Shown in pieces: positions 17,227-26,188 of a stretch of 64,000 bases of DNA. The notes below the pieces were generated by a model, which made no database searches, was not told where the DNA came from, and saw nothing but the letters and a program-made list of their open reading frames with translations. Made by a program: the position numbers and the translations under genes. The first letter of the stretch is position 1; each line of letters opens with the position of its first letter. The stretch spans positions 558,001 to 622,000 of the forward strand of contig CAVZNV010000018.1 in assembly GCA_963776735.1 (NCBI GenBank), written 5' to 3'. This stretch comes from PALSA-612 sp963776735 (GTDB taxonomy: Bacteria > Actinomycetota > Thermoleophilia > Gaiellales > Gaiellaceae).

Positions 17227-17691
17227 GTGGCGGTGCGCGAGGTCAGCTACGAGGTCGACGGCTGGGGAACCGGGTCGATCTGGCTCGAGGACGGCGTCGT
17301 GGTCTGGCACGAGCTCCCGGCGGCGCGTAAGGGCAGGCCCGAGCCCGAGCCGCCGCCTGTCGTGTGCCGGTTGCAGCGGTACTTCGCCGGGAGGCGCGAC
17401 GACTTCGTCGACGTCGACGTCGACCTGGACTGGTGCACGCCGTTCCAGCGGGAGGTCGCCGAGACGCTGCGCGCGGTGCCGTACGGCGAGGTCGTCACCT
17501 ACGGGGAGCTCGCCGCGCTCGCCGGGTATCCGAATGCGCAGCGGGCCGCGGGCACGTTCTGCGCCCACAACCGGCTGGCGCTCATCGTCCCGTGCCATCG
17601 GGTCGTCGCCGCCGGTGGGCTCGGCAGCTACGGATCGCTCGGCGAGGGCTACAAGCGGCGGCTGCTCGAGCTCGAAGGCGTGCGCCTGTAG
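17227..17691 (+). CDS. ogt: methylated-DNA--[protein]-cysteine S-methyltransferase
   Basis: 154 residues. The active-site motif IVPCHRVVAAGG carries the methyl-acceptor Cys, preceded by the DNA-binding helix segment (FQREVAETLRAVPYGEVVTY) and AAGTFCAHNR. It removes O6-alkyl groups from guanine in a suicide reaction. The stop is two bases before the whiA start, so the two genes form an operon. Confidence 0.92.
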   Translation: MAVREVSYEVDGWGTGSIWLEDGVVVWHELPAARKGRPEPEPPPVVCRLQRYFAGRRDDFVDVDVDLDWCTPFQREVAETLRAVPYGEVVTYGELAALAGYPNAQRAAGTFCAHNRLALIVPCHRVVAAGGLGSYGSLGEGYKRRLLELEGVRL

Positions 17692-17693
17692 CC

Positions 17694-18614
17694 GTGTGGA
17701 GCTCCGAGGAGATCCGGGACGAGCTGGCTCGGGTCGCGCCCGAGCGGCCCTGCGACCGGCTCGCCGAGCTCTCCGCGCTCGCGCACACGGCCGGGAGCCT
17801 GCACCTGCGAGGGCACGGAGAGATCGCACTGCACCTCGACCTGGCCGCCTCGTCCGTGGCCCGGCGCGCGTTCCGGCTTCTGCGCGAGCTCGGTGTCGAG
17901 TCGGAGATCCGCACCTACCGGCAGCGCGCCTTCGACCGGCCGACCCGCTACCAGCTGCACGTCGCCGACTCTCCCCGGGCGCGGTCCGTCCTCGTCGAGG
18001 CCGGCGTCGTGACGCGCGCGGGCGCGCCGCTCGCGCTTCCGCCCAAGCGCGTCGTCGGGCGAGAGTGCTGCCGCGCCGCCTACGTACGCGGCGCGCTACT
18101 CGGTGCGGGCTCCGTCAGCGGGCCGCGGTCGCCGCACCTCGAGGTTCGCTACGCCTCGCTCGAGGCAGCCGAGCAGCTCGTGAGGATCGCTGCGCTCGAC
18201 GACGTGACGCTGCGCGCGCGCGACCGCGGCCGGTACGCGATCGCCTACGCCAAGGGCGTCGACGCCATCGCCGAGACGCTCGCGCTCGCGGGCGCGAGCG
18301 ACGCCGCGCTGGCGGTCGACGAGCACGCGGTCGTCGGCGCGGCGCGCGCGGAGGCAAACAGGCTCACGAACGCCGACCAGGCGAACCTCGTCCGGGCCAG
18401 CCGCGCCGCGCACGCGCAACTCAGCGCTGTCCGCCGCCTCGCCGCGGAGGGCAAGCTCGAGACGCTGTCGCCGCAGCTCCGGGAGATCGCCGACCTCCGC
18501 GCGCGTTTCCCGTCGCTCTCGTTGCGCGAGCTGGCTGCGAAATGCCGTCCGCCGACGACGAAAGCGTCTGCGCATCGCCGGCTCGCGCGCCTGCAACGGC
18601 TGGCCGACAGGTAG
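17694..18614 (+). CDS. whiA: DNA-binding protein WhiA
   Basis: 306 residues from GTG 17694. N-terminal LAGLIDADG-like region (RECCRAAYVRGALLGAGSVS) and C-terminal helix-turn-helix (LSLRELAAKCRPPTTKAS, then HRRLARL). WhiA controls sporulation and division genes in Streptomyces and is widespread in Gram-positives. Its place directly before gap-pgk-tpiA is conserved in actinobacteria, but the usual rapZ and yvcK neighbours are absent here. Confidence 0.93.
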   Translation: MWSSEEIRDELARVAPERPCDRLAELSALAHTAGSLHLRGHGEIALHLDLAASSVARRAFRLLRELGVESEIRTYRQRAFDRPTRYQLHVADSPRARSVLVEAGVVTRAGAPLALPPKRVVGRECCRAAYVRGALLGAGSVSGPRSPHLEVRYASLEAAEQLVRIAALDDVTLRARDRGRYAIAYAKGVDAIAETLALAGASDAALAVDEHAVVGAARAEANRLTNADQANLVRASRAAHAQLSAVRRLAAEGKLETLSPQLREIADLRARFPSLSLRELAAKCRPPTTKASAHRRLARLQRLADR

Positions 18615-18617
18615 CAC

Positions 18618-18623
18618 TAGACT
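18618..18623 (+). promoter_or_regulatory. -10 hexamer TAGACT before gap
   Basis: Lies a few bases past the whiA stop, 31 bases before the gap ATG. Unlike most promoters here it leaves a leader carrying AGGGGAGAGGG as ribosome-binding site. Confidence 0.35.
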
Positions 18624-18654
18624 CGGCTCCGGAATCGAGAGACAGGGGAGAGGG

Positions 18655-19668
18655 ATGGCACTGCGAGTAGGCATCAACGGCTTCGGGCGCATCGGGCGGA
18701 ACTTCCTGCGGGCGCACATCGCACGCGGCGGCGCCTTCGACGTCGTGGCCGTGAACGACCTCGGCGACCCGGACGTCCTGGCGCATCTGCTCCACTACGA
18801 CTCGACGCACGGGCGGCTCGAGGGCGTCGAGGTGGACGGCGACCGGATCACGGCGGGCGACACGAGCTTCCAGGTGCTCCACGAGCGCGACCCGTCGGAG
18901 CTGCCGTGGAGGGATCTCGGCGTGGACGTTGTCGTCGAGTCGACCGGTCTGTTCACGGCGCGCGAGGGTGCCGAGCAGCACCTTGCCGCGGGTGCCAGGA
19001 AGGTCGTGATCTCGGCGCCGGCCACCGATCCCGACATCACGATCGTCCTCGGAGTCAACGACGACGCGTACGACAAGGACACGCATCACATCATCAGCAA
19101 CGCCTCGTGCACGACGAACTGCGTCGGGCCGATGGCGAAGCTCCTGCTCGACACGTTCGGCATCGAGTCGGGCTTCATGACGACCGTCCACGCCTACACG
19201 ACCGAGCAGCAGCTCCAGGACCAGGTCGCCTTCACGCGCAAGGGCAAGCCCGATCTGCGGCGCATGCGCTCGGCTCCGGTGAACATCATCCCGGCCTCCA
19301 CGGGGGCCGCCCGCGCGATCGGCGAGGTCATCCCCGAGCTGAAGGGAAAGCTCGACGGCATGGCGCTGCGCGTCCCGGTTCCGGACGGTTCGGTGACGGA
19401 TCTGGTCTGCGTCCTGTCCCGGCCGGCCACGGCCGAGGAGGTCAACGACGCGTTCCGGTCCGCAGCGGCAACCGCCCGCTGGCAGGGCCTGCTGAAGTAC
19501 ATCGAGGACCCGATCGTCTCGTCCGACATCGTCGGCGACTCGCACTCGTGCATCCTCGACGGACTCTCGACCATGGCGTTCGGGAACCTCGTCAAGGTGA
19601 TCGGCTGGTACGACAACGAGTGGGGGTACTCGTGCCGGTGCGTCGACCTCGTCGGCAAGCTCCTCTAG
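18655..19668 (+). CDS. gap: glyceraldehyde-3-phosphate dehydrogenase (NAD+)
   Basis: 337 residues, full length. Rossmann start VGINGFGRIGRNFLRAH, catalytic SNASCTTNCVGPMAK with the nucleophilic Cys, His in MTTVHAYTTEQQ, and C-terminal WYDNEWGYSCRCVDL. Asp in VAVNDLGDP suggests NAD+ preference. First enzyme of the glycolytic operon. Confidence 0.97.
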   Translation: MALRVGINGFGRIGRNFLRAHIARGGAFDVVAVNDLGDPDVLAHLLHYDSTHGRLEGVEVDGDRITAGDTSFQVLHERDPSELPWRDLGVDVVVESTGLFTAREGAEQHLAAGARKVVISAPATDPDITIVLGVNDDAYDKDTHHIISNASCTTNCVGPMAKLLLDTFGIESGFMTTVHAYTTEQQLQDQVAFTRKGKPDLRRMRSAPVNIIPASTGAARAIGEVIPELKGKLDGMALRVPVPDGSVTDLVCVLSRPATAEEVNDAFRSAAATARWQGLLKYIEDPIVSSDIVGDSHSCILDGLSTMAFGNLVKVIGWYDNEWGYSCRCVDLVGKLL

Positions 19669-19672
19669 CCCG

Positions 19673-20716
19673 ATGAGGCTGCCGCGGTCGGTTCGCGACG
19701 CCGACGTCGCCGGGAAGCGCATCCTCGTTCGCGCCGACCTGAACGTGCCACTCGAGGACGGCAAGGTCGCCGACGACACGCGGATCCGCGCCTCGCTGCC
19801 GACGCTCGAGCTCCTGCTCGACCGCGGTGCCGCCGAGATCGCTGTCTGCTCGCACCTCGGGCGACCGAAGGGGCCCGATCCGGCGTTCGCCATGGCCCCG
19901 GTGGACGCGCGCCTCCGCGAATTGCTGCCGGACAGGCGGATCACGGTTCTGGAGAACACGCGCTTCAACCCGGGCGAGACGAAGAACGACCCGGGCTACG
20001 CGCGTGAGCTCGCGAACGGGCGTGACGTGTACGTGAACGACGCGTTCGGCTCGGCGCACCGCGCGCACTCGTCGACCGAAGGAGTCGCTCATCTCCTGCC
20101 GGCCTACGCCGGCCTCCTGCTGCTCGACGAGCTCGAGCACCTCGGCCGCCTGCTGGGAGACGTCGATCGCCCGTTCGTCCTCGTCGCCGGCGGGGCGAAG
20201 GTCGACGACAAGCTCGGCGTGCTCGAGCACCTCGGCGGCCGTGCCGACAGGGTGCTGATCGGCGGGAAGATGGCCGAGGAGCTGCGCACCGACAACCCGC
20301 TGCCGTTCGCGGTCGAGCTGCCCGTCGACGTCGTCGCGGCGAGCGCGTTCGAGGCTGATGCCGAGACGCAGGTCGTGCCCTACGACTCGGTGCCGGACGG
20401 CTGGCTCGGGCTCGACATCGGCCCCGCGACGGCGGCGCGCTTCGGCGACCTGATCCGCGGCGCGAAGACGATCTTCTGGAACGGCCCGATGGGCGTCTTC
20501 GAATGGCCGCGCTTCGCCGCGGGCACGAACTCCGTGGCGAACGCAGTGGCCGACGCGGACGCGTACTCGGTGGTCGGTGGTGGCGATTCGGTGCGCGCGG
20601 TCAACGAAGCCGGCCTCGCCGACAGCGTCTCGTGGGTCTCGACCGGCGGCGGTGCCTCGCTCGAGCTGCTCGAGGGCAGGGAACTGCCCGGCGTTGCCGC
20701 GATTCCCTCGGCGTGA
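19673..20716 (+). CDS. pgk: phosphoglycerate kinase, compact form
   Basis: 347 residues, clearly shorter than the usual ~390-400. Signature RILVRADLNVPLEDGKV, substrate-binding SHLGRPKGP, VNDAFGSAHRAHSST, hinge FVLVAGGAKVDDKLGVLE, and nucleotide-binding WNGPMGVFE are present. The segment normally following IGGGM...F (through the SLVE helix) is missing between GGKMAEEL and PVDVVAA, and the usual SH(I/V)STGGGA is SWVSTGGGA. The frame is intact and the gene is coupled to its neighbours, so it is probably functional. Confidence 0.93.
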   Translation: MRLPRSVRDADVAGKRILVRADLNVPLEDGKVADDTRIRASLPTLELLLDRGAAEIAVCSHLGRPKGPDPAFAMAPVDARLRELLPDRRITVLENTRFNPGETKNDPGYARELANGRDVYVNDAFGSAHRAHSSTEGVAHLLPAYAGLLLLDELEHLGRLLGDVDRPFVLVAGGAKVDDKLGVLEHLGGRADRVLIGGKMAEELRTDNPLPFAVELPVDVVAASAFEADAETQVVPYDSVPDGWLGLDIGPATAARFGDLIRGAKTIFWNGPMGVFEWPRFAAGTNSVANAVADADAYSVVGGGDSVRAVNEAGLADSVSWVSTGGGASLELLEGRELPGVAAIPSA

Positions 20717-21183
20717 TCCGGCTTCGCGACGGCTCGGCCGAGGACGCCGAGGCCCTCGTGTCCGTCCACCGCGCGGCCGCGCTCGCGGCCTACGGCGACG
20801 TCTTCCCGCCCGACCGGTACTCGTATCCCGAGCAGGAGACGCTCGCCGACGTCACTGCCCGGCTCGCCGGCGGCGGCGTGATCGTGGCGGAGGGCGACTA
20901 CGGCGTCGTCGGTTTCGCGGTCGCCTCGGTGGGCTGGCTCGACCGGCTCTACGTCGTGCCCCGCAGCTGGGGCACCGGCGTCGGCTCGGAGCTCCACGAC
21001 GCGGCGGTCGAGCGTCGCCGGGCAGCGGGCGACCGCCGGCTGCGGCTCTGGACGCTGGAGGCGAACGGTCGCGCCCGGGCGTTCTACGAGCGCCGCGGCT
21101 GGCGCCTCGACGGCGCGACGAAGACGACCCGCCACCCGCCGCATCCGGTCGACGTCGGCTATGCGCTCGATCTCCTCGCCTGA
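20713..21183 (+). CDS. GNAT family N-acetyltransferase
   Basis: 156 residues. Acetyl-CoA-binding motif A around VVPRSWGTGVGSELHD, and the C-terminal NGRARAFYERRGW typical of GNATs. Its GTGA start overlaps the pgk stop, which places it inside the glycolytic operon. Substrate unknown. Confidence 0.85.
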   Translation: MIRLRDGSAEDAEALVSVHRAAALAAYGDVFPPDRYSYPEQETLADVTARLAGGGVIVAEGDYGVVGFAVASVGWLDRLYVVPRSWGTGVGSELHDAAVERRRAAGDRRLRLWTLEANGRARAFYERRGWRLDGATKTTRHPPHPVDVGYALDLLA

Positions 21184-21184
21184 A

Positions 21185-21213
21185 CGACCTTGCAACACTG
21201 TGTTACAAGGTCG
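21185..21213. repeat. intergenic palindrome, type A (copy 1)
   Basis: Fourteen-base arms around a central T, with core CCTTGCAACAC and its complement carrying one mismatch (GTGTTACAAGG). It lies two bases past the GNAT stop. The same core recurs at 30210 and 30494. Confidence 0.75.
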
Positions 21214-21237
21214 GCCGTGTCCCGGACAGCCATGACC

Positions 21238-21252
21238 CGGTGCCAGACACCG
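21238..21252. repeat. intergenic palindrome, type C (imperfect)
   Basis: CGGTGCC-A-GACACCG followed by AAGGT. It matches the palindrome at 43279 apart from one base. A GTGTCC-type half site lies between it and the type A element. Confidence 0.5.
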
Positions 21253-21374
21253 AAGGTGGCCGTTGGGGACGGAAAATCGCCTGAAATCCCTGCTCAGACC
21301 GGCTAGAGCATCCTGGAAGATCCGCAACCGGGACGTGGCTGTCAGGAGCAAGCAGCCGGGCCCGGAGAGCCGAG

Positions 21375-21380
21375 TAGGAT
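21375..21380 (+). promoter_or_regulatory. -10 hexamer TAGGAT of tpiA
   Basis: Six bases before the GTG at 21387. It indicates that tpiA-gpmI has its own leaderless promoter despite its position in the glycolytic cluster. Confidence 0.4.
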
Positions 21381-21386
21381 CGAGAC

Positions 21387-22067
21387 GTGCTGATCGCCGG
21401 CAACTGGAAGATGTTCAAGACGCAGGCCGAGACGCGCGGGTTCTGTGCAGCGTTTCAGCCGCCGGATGGTGTCGACGTCGTCATCTGCCCGCCGTACACG
21501 TCGCTCGGCGCGGCCGTCGAGAGCGGCCTGACGGTGTTCGCACAGAGTGTCCACTGGGCCGACGAGGGGGCGTTCACCGGTGAGATCTCGGTGGCGATGC
21601 TGAAGGAGCTCCGGGTCGCGGGCGCCGTCGTCGGCCACTCCGAGCGACGCCAGTACTTCTGCGAGACCGACGAGACGACGGCCCGCCGCGCCGAGACCGC
21701 GCTCGCCGCCGGCCTGCGCGTGATCGCGTGCGTGGGCGAGCTCGAGGCCGAGCGCGAAGCGGGGGAGACCGAAGCCGTTCTCCGCCGCCAGGTCTCCGCG
21801 CTCAGCCCGCACCCCGACCTCGTCGTCGCCTACGAGCCGGTCTGGGCGATCGGCACCGGCAAGACTGCGACGCCGGAGATCGCCCAGGAGGCACACGCCT
21901 TCATCAAGTCGCTGATCGACGCGCCTGTCCTTTACGGCGGCTCGGTCAAGCCGGAGAACGCCGCCGAGCTCCTCGCCCAGCCCGACGTCGACGGCGCGCT
22001 GGTCGGCGGCGCCTCGCTCGACCCCGACTCGTTCGCCGCGATTTGCCGGGCCGGACTGACCTCGTAA
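21387..22067 (+). CDS. tpiA: triose-phosphate isomerase
   Basis: 226 residues, slightly short for the family. Catalytic Lys in GNWKMFK, His in VGHSERRQ, Glu in VAYEPVWAIGTGK, and phosphate-binding loops LYGGSVKPEN and LVGGASLDP. It interconverts DHAP and GAP. Its 3' end overlaps the start of gpmI by about 25 bases. Confidence 0.95.
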   Translation: MLIAGNWKMFKTQAETRGFCAAFQPPDGVDVVICPPYTSLGAAVESGLTVFAQSVHWADEGAFTGEISVAMLKELRVAGAVVGHSERRQYFCETDETTARRAETALAAGLRVIACVGELEAEREAGETEAVLRRQVSALSPHPDLVVAYEPVWAIGTGKTATPEIAQEAHAFIKSLIDAPVLYGGSVKPENAAELLAQPDVDGALVGGASLDPDSFAAICRAGLTS

Positions 22068-23494
22068 CGCTCGTCGTCCTCGACGGCTGGGGGTGTGCGC
22101 CGCCGGGTCCGGGCAACGCCGTCGACCTCGCCGACACGCCGGTCTTCGACCGGCTCTGGGCCGAGTACCCGCATACAAGGCTCGAGGCATCCGGTGCGGC
22201 GGTCGGTCTGCCCCCGGGCCAGATGGGCAACTCCGAGGTCGGCCACCTGACGATCGGCTCCGGGCGCGTGCTCTTCCAGGATCTGATGCGAGTCAACAAG
22301 GCGGTCGAGGACGGCTCCATCTTCGAGAACCCGGCGCTGGTCTCCGCGTTCGAGCGCGGCAACCGCGTGCACCTGCTCGGGCTCGTCTCGCACGGCGGCG
22401 TGCACTCCCATATCGACCACCTGCGCGCGCTGCTCCGCTTCGCGCCGGAGAAGACGTGGCTCCACGCGTTCACGGACGGGCGCGACGTCTCGCCGCACGC
22501 CGCTGCGGACGACCTCGCCTCGCTCCCGACCGAGCGCATCTCGACCGTCTGCGGCCGCTACTACGCCATGGACCGCGACCAGCGTTGGGACCGCACAGAC
22601 CGCGCGCTGGCGGCGATCACGCGCGGCGAGGGCGAGCACGCGGAGGATCCGGTCGCGGCCGTCCGCGCGTGCTACGAGCGCGGCGTCACGGACGAGTTCG
22701 TCGAGCCGATCGTCATCGACGGCCGGCCCCGGCTCGAGCACGGCGATGCCGCGATCTTCTTCAACTTCCGTCCCGACCGCGGCCGCCAGCTCACGCAGCG
22801 CCTGCTCGAGGGCGGCTACGACGTGACGACGATGACGCGATACCGCGACGACCTCGACTGCCCTGTCGTCTTCGAGGAGCAGCAGGTCGAGCGCACGATG
22901 GCCGAGGTGCTGGCAGCGGCCGGCGTCCGCCAGCTCCACGCCGCGGAGACCGAGAAGTACGCGCACGTCACCTACTTCTTCAGCGGCGGCCGCGAGCAGG
23001 AATGGCCTGGCGAGGAGCGGATCCTCGTCCCGTCGCCGCGGGAGGTCGGCACCTATGACAAGAAGCCCGAGATGTCGGCGCCCGAGCTGGCCGACCGTTT
23101 CAGCGCGGAGATCGGAAACGGGTACGCGTTCGCCGTCATCAACTTCGCCAACCCGGACATGGTCGGGCACTCGGGTGTGATTCCGGCGGTCGTGGAGGCC
23201 GTCGAGACGACCGACGCCTGCCTCGGCCGGGTCGTCGACGCCGTGCAGGCCGCAGGAGGGGTGCTGCTGATCACCGCCGACCACGGGAACGCCGAGAAGC
23301 TGATCGACGACGACGGCGTCAGCCCGCACACCGCCCACACCACGAACCCTGTCCCGTTGATCGTCACGCAGCCCGGAATCCAGCTCCGCGAGGGCGGCGA
23401 GCTGTCCGATCTCGTCCCCACAGCGCTCGATCTCCTCGGTCTCGAGCAGCCGGACGAGATGACCGGACATTCACTTGTCGTTGAGCCCGCGTAA
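22043..23494 (+). CDS. gpmI: 2,3-bisphosphoglycerate-independent phosphoglycerate mutase
   Basis: About 483 residues from TTG 22043, the only conventional start near LVVLDGWG; it overlaps tpiA. Metal and catalytic motifs: VVLDGWGCAPPGPGNAVD, catalytic Ser in MGNSEVGHL, HGGVHSHIDHL, FTDGRDVSPH, PDMVGHSGV and TADHGNAE. Mn-dependent alkaline-phosphatase-fold enzyme converting 3-PG to 2-PG. Confidence 0.94.
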   Translation: MPGRTDLVTLVVLDGWGCAPPGPGNAVDLADTPVFDRLWAEYPHTRLEASGAAVGLPPGQMGNSEVGHLTIGSGRVLFQDLMRVNKAVEDGSIFENPALVSAFERGNRVHLLGLVSHGGVHSHIDHLRALLRFAPEKTWLHAFTDGRDVSPHAAADDLASLPTERISTVCGRYYAMDRDQRWDRTDRALAAITRGEGEHAEDPVAAVRACYERGVTDEFVEPIVIDGRPRLEHGDAAIFFNFRPDRGRQLTQRLLEGGYDVTTMTRYRDDLDCPVVFEEQQVERTMAEVLAAAGVRQLHAAETEKYAHVTYFFSGGREQEWPGEERILVPSPREVGTYDKKPEMSAPELADRFSAEIGNGYAFAVINFANPDMVGHSGVIPAVVEAVETTDACLGRVVDAVQAAGGVLLITADHGNAEKLIDDDGVSPHTAHTTNPVPLIVTQPGIQLREGGELSDLVPTALDLLGLEQPDEMTGHSLVVEPA

Positions 23495-23555
23495 ATCCCC
23501 CGTGAAGCGTGCAATCCGACCCTGTGAATAACGTCAATGCACGGATACACCGGGC

Positions 23556-23561
23556 TATACT
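23556..23561 (+). promoter_or_regulatory. -10 hexamer TATACT before the sigma factor
   Basis: A near-consensus TATACT nine bases before the TTG at 23571, so the message is nearly leaderless. The region 17 bp upstream reads GTCAAT, a weak -35. Confidence 0.45.
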
Positions 23562-23570
23562 CAGCCGACC

Positions 23571-24191
23571 TTGTCACTGGCGCAACCTGATCTCGCCGTC
23601 CTCCGCAAAGCGCAAAAGGGCGACGAGCGCGCTTTTTCCATCCTCGTCCGTTCCTACGAGACCCCGGTCTTCAACTACGTGCTGCGGCTCGTGGGCGACC
23701 GGGCGCTCGCCGAGGACCTGACGCAGGAGGTCTTCCTCCGCGTCTACCAGGGTCTCCCGAAGTTCTCGCTCCGCTGCCGGTTCACGACCTGGCTCTTCCA
23801 GGTGACGAAGAACCGCGTGCTGGACGAGCTCAGGGCGCTCGAGCGCAGGCCGCGCGCGGTCGTGGCGCTCGAGGACGCGCCGGCGTTCGAGGTGCTGGAC
23901 GCGCCGGCCGAGCGGATCGAGGCCATGGACGCCGTCTGGCGCGGGATCAACGGCCTCAACGTCGACCTGAAGATGGCGCTCCTCCTCCGCGACATCGTCG
24001 GACTCTCGTACACGGAGATCGCCGACTCGCTCGAGATCACGCTCGCCACTGTGAAGTGGCGGATCTACAAGGCGCGCGAGGAAGTCCAGCTCTCACTCGC
24101 CCGCGAGGGCATCGGCTACCCCGGCGCCTCCTCCGGCCAGCCCGTCGAGAACGAGGACCTGGCCGAGGTCGTCGAGCTCCCGGCTCGCTAG
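23571..24191 (+). CDS. RNA polymerase sigma factor, ECF/sigma-70 region 2 and 4
   Basis: 206 residues. Region 2 (AFSILVRSYETPVFNYVLRL, LAEDLTQEVFLRVYQGLPKF) and region 4 with helix-turn-helix (LLRDIVGLSYTEIADSLE, then ITLATVKWRIYKARE) are separated by a variable linker. No anti-sigma gene is adjacent. The C-terminal ~35 residues form an acidic tail. Start TTG 23571 fits the nearby -10 box. Confidence 0.9.
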   Translation: MSLAQPDLAVLRKAQKGDERAFSILVRSYETPVFNYVLRLVGDRALAEDLTQEVFLRVYQGLPKFSLRCRFTTWLFQVTKNRVLDELRALERRPRAVVALEDAPAFEVLDAPAERIEAMDAVWRGINGLNVDLKMALLLRDIVGLSYTEIADSLEITLATVKWRIYKAREEVQLSLAREGIGYPGASSGQPVENEDLAEVVELPAR

Positions 24192-24192
24192 C

Positions 24193-24924
24193 CTAGGCCC
24201 CTGACCAGAGCCGCTCGCCGAGCAGCGGCGGCAGGCCCGCCTCGCGAATCTCCTCGACCGTCTCCCCGATCGGATAGTCCGTACGCCTGAACGAGGCGCG
24301 GCCGGCGCCGAGGTCGAGGGAGAGCCATGCCGCCCGCGAGTCGCCGTCTCGCGGCTGGCCGACCGAACCGGGGTTGAGCAGCCAGCGGCCGTCGCCGAGC
24401 TCGAGCTCCGTCCCCGCGGGCGCGTGACCGCCGTCGAGCTCGCCGTCTCCGTCTAGCGTGACGGCGAGCGGGACGTGGCTGTGGCCGACGAGCACGACAG
24501 GCGCCGTCGTCAACGCGAGCGCCGCAGCGGCGGCCTGGTCGGTGAGCACGTACTCCCAGACCGGATCGCGCGGGCTCGCATGGTAGAGCTGGGCGCCGTT
24601 CGCCTCGCCGAGAGGGCGCAGGCCGGCGAGGAACTCCCGAGCTCCCTCACTCAGCACGCCCCGAGTCCACAGCGCAGCCGAGGCGGCGTCGGGCGCGAAG
24701 TCGGCGATGTCGATCTCGCCCAGCACTCCGAGGTCGTGGTTGCCGCACAGACTGAGGGCGGCGCGCTCCCTGACGATCTCGCAGCATTCCTCCGGCTTCG
24801 GCCCGTAGCCGACGACGTCGCCGAGACACCAGATCTCGTCCGGCGAGTCGGCCTCCATATCGGCGAGCACCGCCTCCAACGCGTGCAGATTCGAGTGGAT
24901 GTCCGACACGACGGCGACGCGCAT
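24193..24924 (-). CDS. metallophosphoesterase, YfcE/DUF2437-like
   Basis: 243 residues. The five calcineurin-type blocks are visible: VSDIHSNLHAL, CLGDVVGYGP, LCGNHDLGV, VVLVGHSHVP and LLNPGSVGQPRDGD, so the dimetal site is complete. Likely a phosphodiesterase or phosphatase on a small nucleotide. Convergent with the sigma factor, with one base between stops. Confidence 0.85.
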   Translation of the reverse strand: MRVAVVSDIHSNLHALEAVLADMEADSPDEIWCLGDVVGYGPKPEECCEIVRERAALSLCGNHDLGVLGEIDIADFAPDAASAALWTRGVLSEGAREFLAGLRPLGEANGAQLYHASPRDPVWEYVLTDQAAAAALALTTAPVVLVGHSHVPLAVTLDGDGELDGGHAPAGTELELGDGRWLLNPGSVGQPRDGDSRAAWLSLDLGAGRASFRRTDYPIGETVEEIREAGLPPLLGERLWSGA

Positions 24925-24963
24925 GGGAGCGCGAGCCTATACGGGCCGTAGAGTCCCGCGCAT

Positions 24964-26178
24964 ATGGGCAAGAACCCGCTCGCCAGGCGGCTCACGGTGC
25001 TCGCTGCGCTGGCCGGGATCTGGGCGGTCTCCGCCTACTTCCTGTGGGAGTCGAAGGTCCCGACGAGCCTCTCGCTGCCGAACCTCGACCCGCGCGCCTT
25101 CTTCAGCGCCCACACGATCTCGCGCGCTTCGGATTTCGAGCAGTTCCTCGAGCTGACCTGGATCGGCCAGGAGGTCCTGCTCATCCTCGTCTTCGTCGCC
25201 TACGCGCGCTGGGGGACGAGCTTCATGAAGGACTCGGCCGCCGGCCGCGTCGGCACCGGGATCTTCCTCGCGATGATGGGCTTCGCGCTCACGTGGTTCG
25301 TCCAGCTGCCGTTCGAGATCCTCGACACCTGGTGGGAGAAGAGGTACGGCGTGCTGAACGTCAGCTACCCGGCGGTGATCTTCGGCGGGTGGCTGGGGCT
25401 CGGCTTCACGTTCCTGTCGCTCTCGGTCGCCGTCGCGATCGTGATGGGGATCGCGGCGAAGCTACGCCGGCTCTGGTGGGTCGCCGCCGTGCCCGTCTTC
25501 GTCGCGATCGCGCTGCTCCAGACCTTTGTCGGGCCTTACCTGCTCGGTGGACACGCGCTGGCGCAGGACGATCCGCGCCTCGCAGCGGCGGCGACTCGCC
25601 TCGAAAAGAAAGAAGGCGTCCCCGGGATACCCGTCGAGGTTCTCGACGTCCACAGCTACACGCCCGAGGAGAACGCCTTTGCCACCGGGCTCGGTCCGAG
25701 CCGAAAGGTGTTCGTCTACGACACGCTGCTGACCGGTGGTCTGAACGAACGCCAGCTCGAAGCAGTGCTCGCCCATGAGTTCGGCCATCAGGCGCGCGAC
25801 CACCTGTGGAAGGAGGCCGGCTGGTACGCGCTCTTCGCCTTCCCGCTCGCGTATCTGATCGCGCTCGCGACACGCCGGCGCGGAGGCATCTACCGGCCGG
25901 AGTCGATCCCGCTCGCGCTCCTCGTCGTGGTGCTCTTCGACCTCGCCGCGCTGCCTGTGCAGAACGCGATCAGCCGGCACTACGAGGGCGAAGCAGACTG
26001 GATGTCGCTCCAGACCACGCGCGACCCGCAGGCGCTGCAGGGAGTGATGCAGCACTTCGGCAACCACGACCTGTCCGACCCGAACCCGCCGACGTGGGCC
26101 TACATCATGTTCGAGAACCACCCGACCCTGATGCAGAGGATCGCCGTGGCCAAGGCATGGCAGGCGCGAAACCGCTAG
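24964..26178 (+). CDS. M48 family membrane metallopeptidase (Ste24/CAAX protease 1-like)
   Basis: 404 residues. The N-terminal half has four hydrophobic segments. The zinc site is AVLAHEFGHQARDH with HEFGH, and the third ligand Glu lies downstream in RHYEGEADWMSLQ. The C-terminal FENHPTLMQRIAVAK is the family's HP motif. The active site faces a membrane cavity in Ste24 relatives. The bacterial substrate is unknown. Confidence 0.88.
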   Translation: MGKNPLARRLTVLAALAGIWAVSAYFLWESKVPTSLSLPNLDPRAFFSAHTISRASDFEQFLELTWIGQEVLLILVFVAYARWGTSFMKDSAAGRVGTGIFLAMMGFALTWFVQLPFEILDTWWEKRYGVLNVSYPAVIFGGWLGLGFTFLSLSVAVAIVMGIAAKLRRLWWVAAVPVFVAIALLQTFVGPYLLGGHALAQDDPRLAAAATRLEKKEGVPGIPVEVLDVHSYTPEENAFATGLGPSRKVFVYDTLLTGGLNERQLEAVLAHEFGHQARDHLWKEAGWYALFAFPLAYLIALATRRRGGIYRPESIPLALLVVVLFDLAALPVQNAISRHYEGEADWMSLQTTRDPQALQGVMQHFGNHDLSDPNPPTWAYIMFENHPTLMQRIAVAKAWQARNR

Positions 26179-26188
26179 GAGTTACGGC

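Noticed and set aside
21932..23470. 512-codon minus-strand frame opposite gpmI
   Set aside because: Antisense shadow; all catalytic motifs lie on the plus strand.
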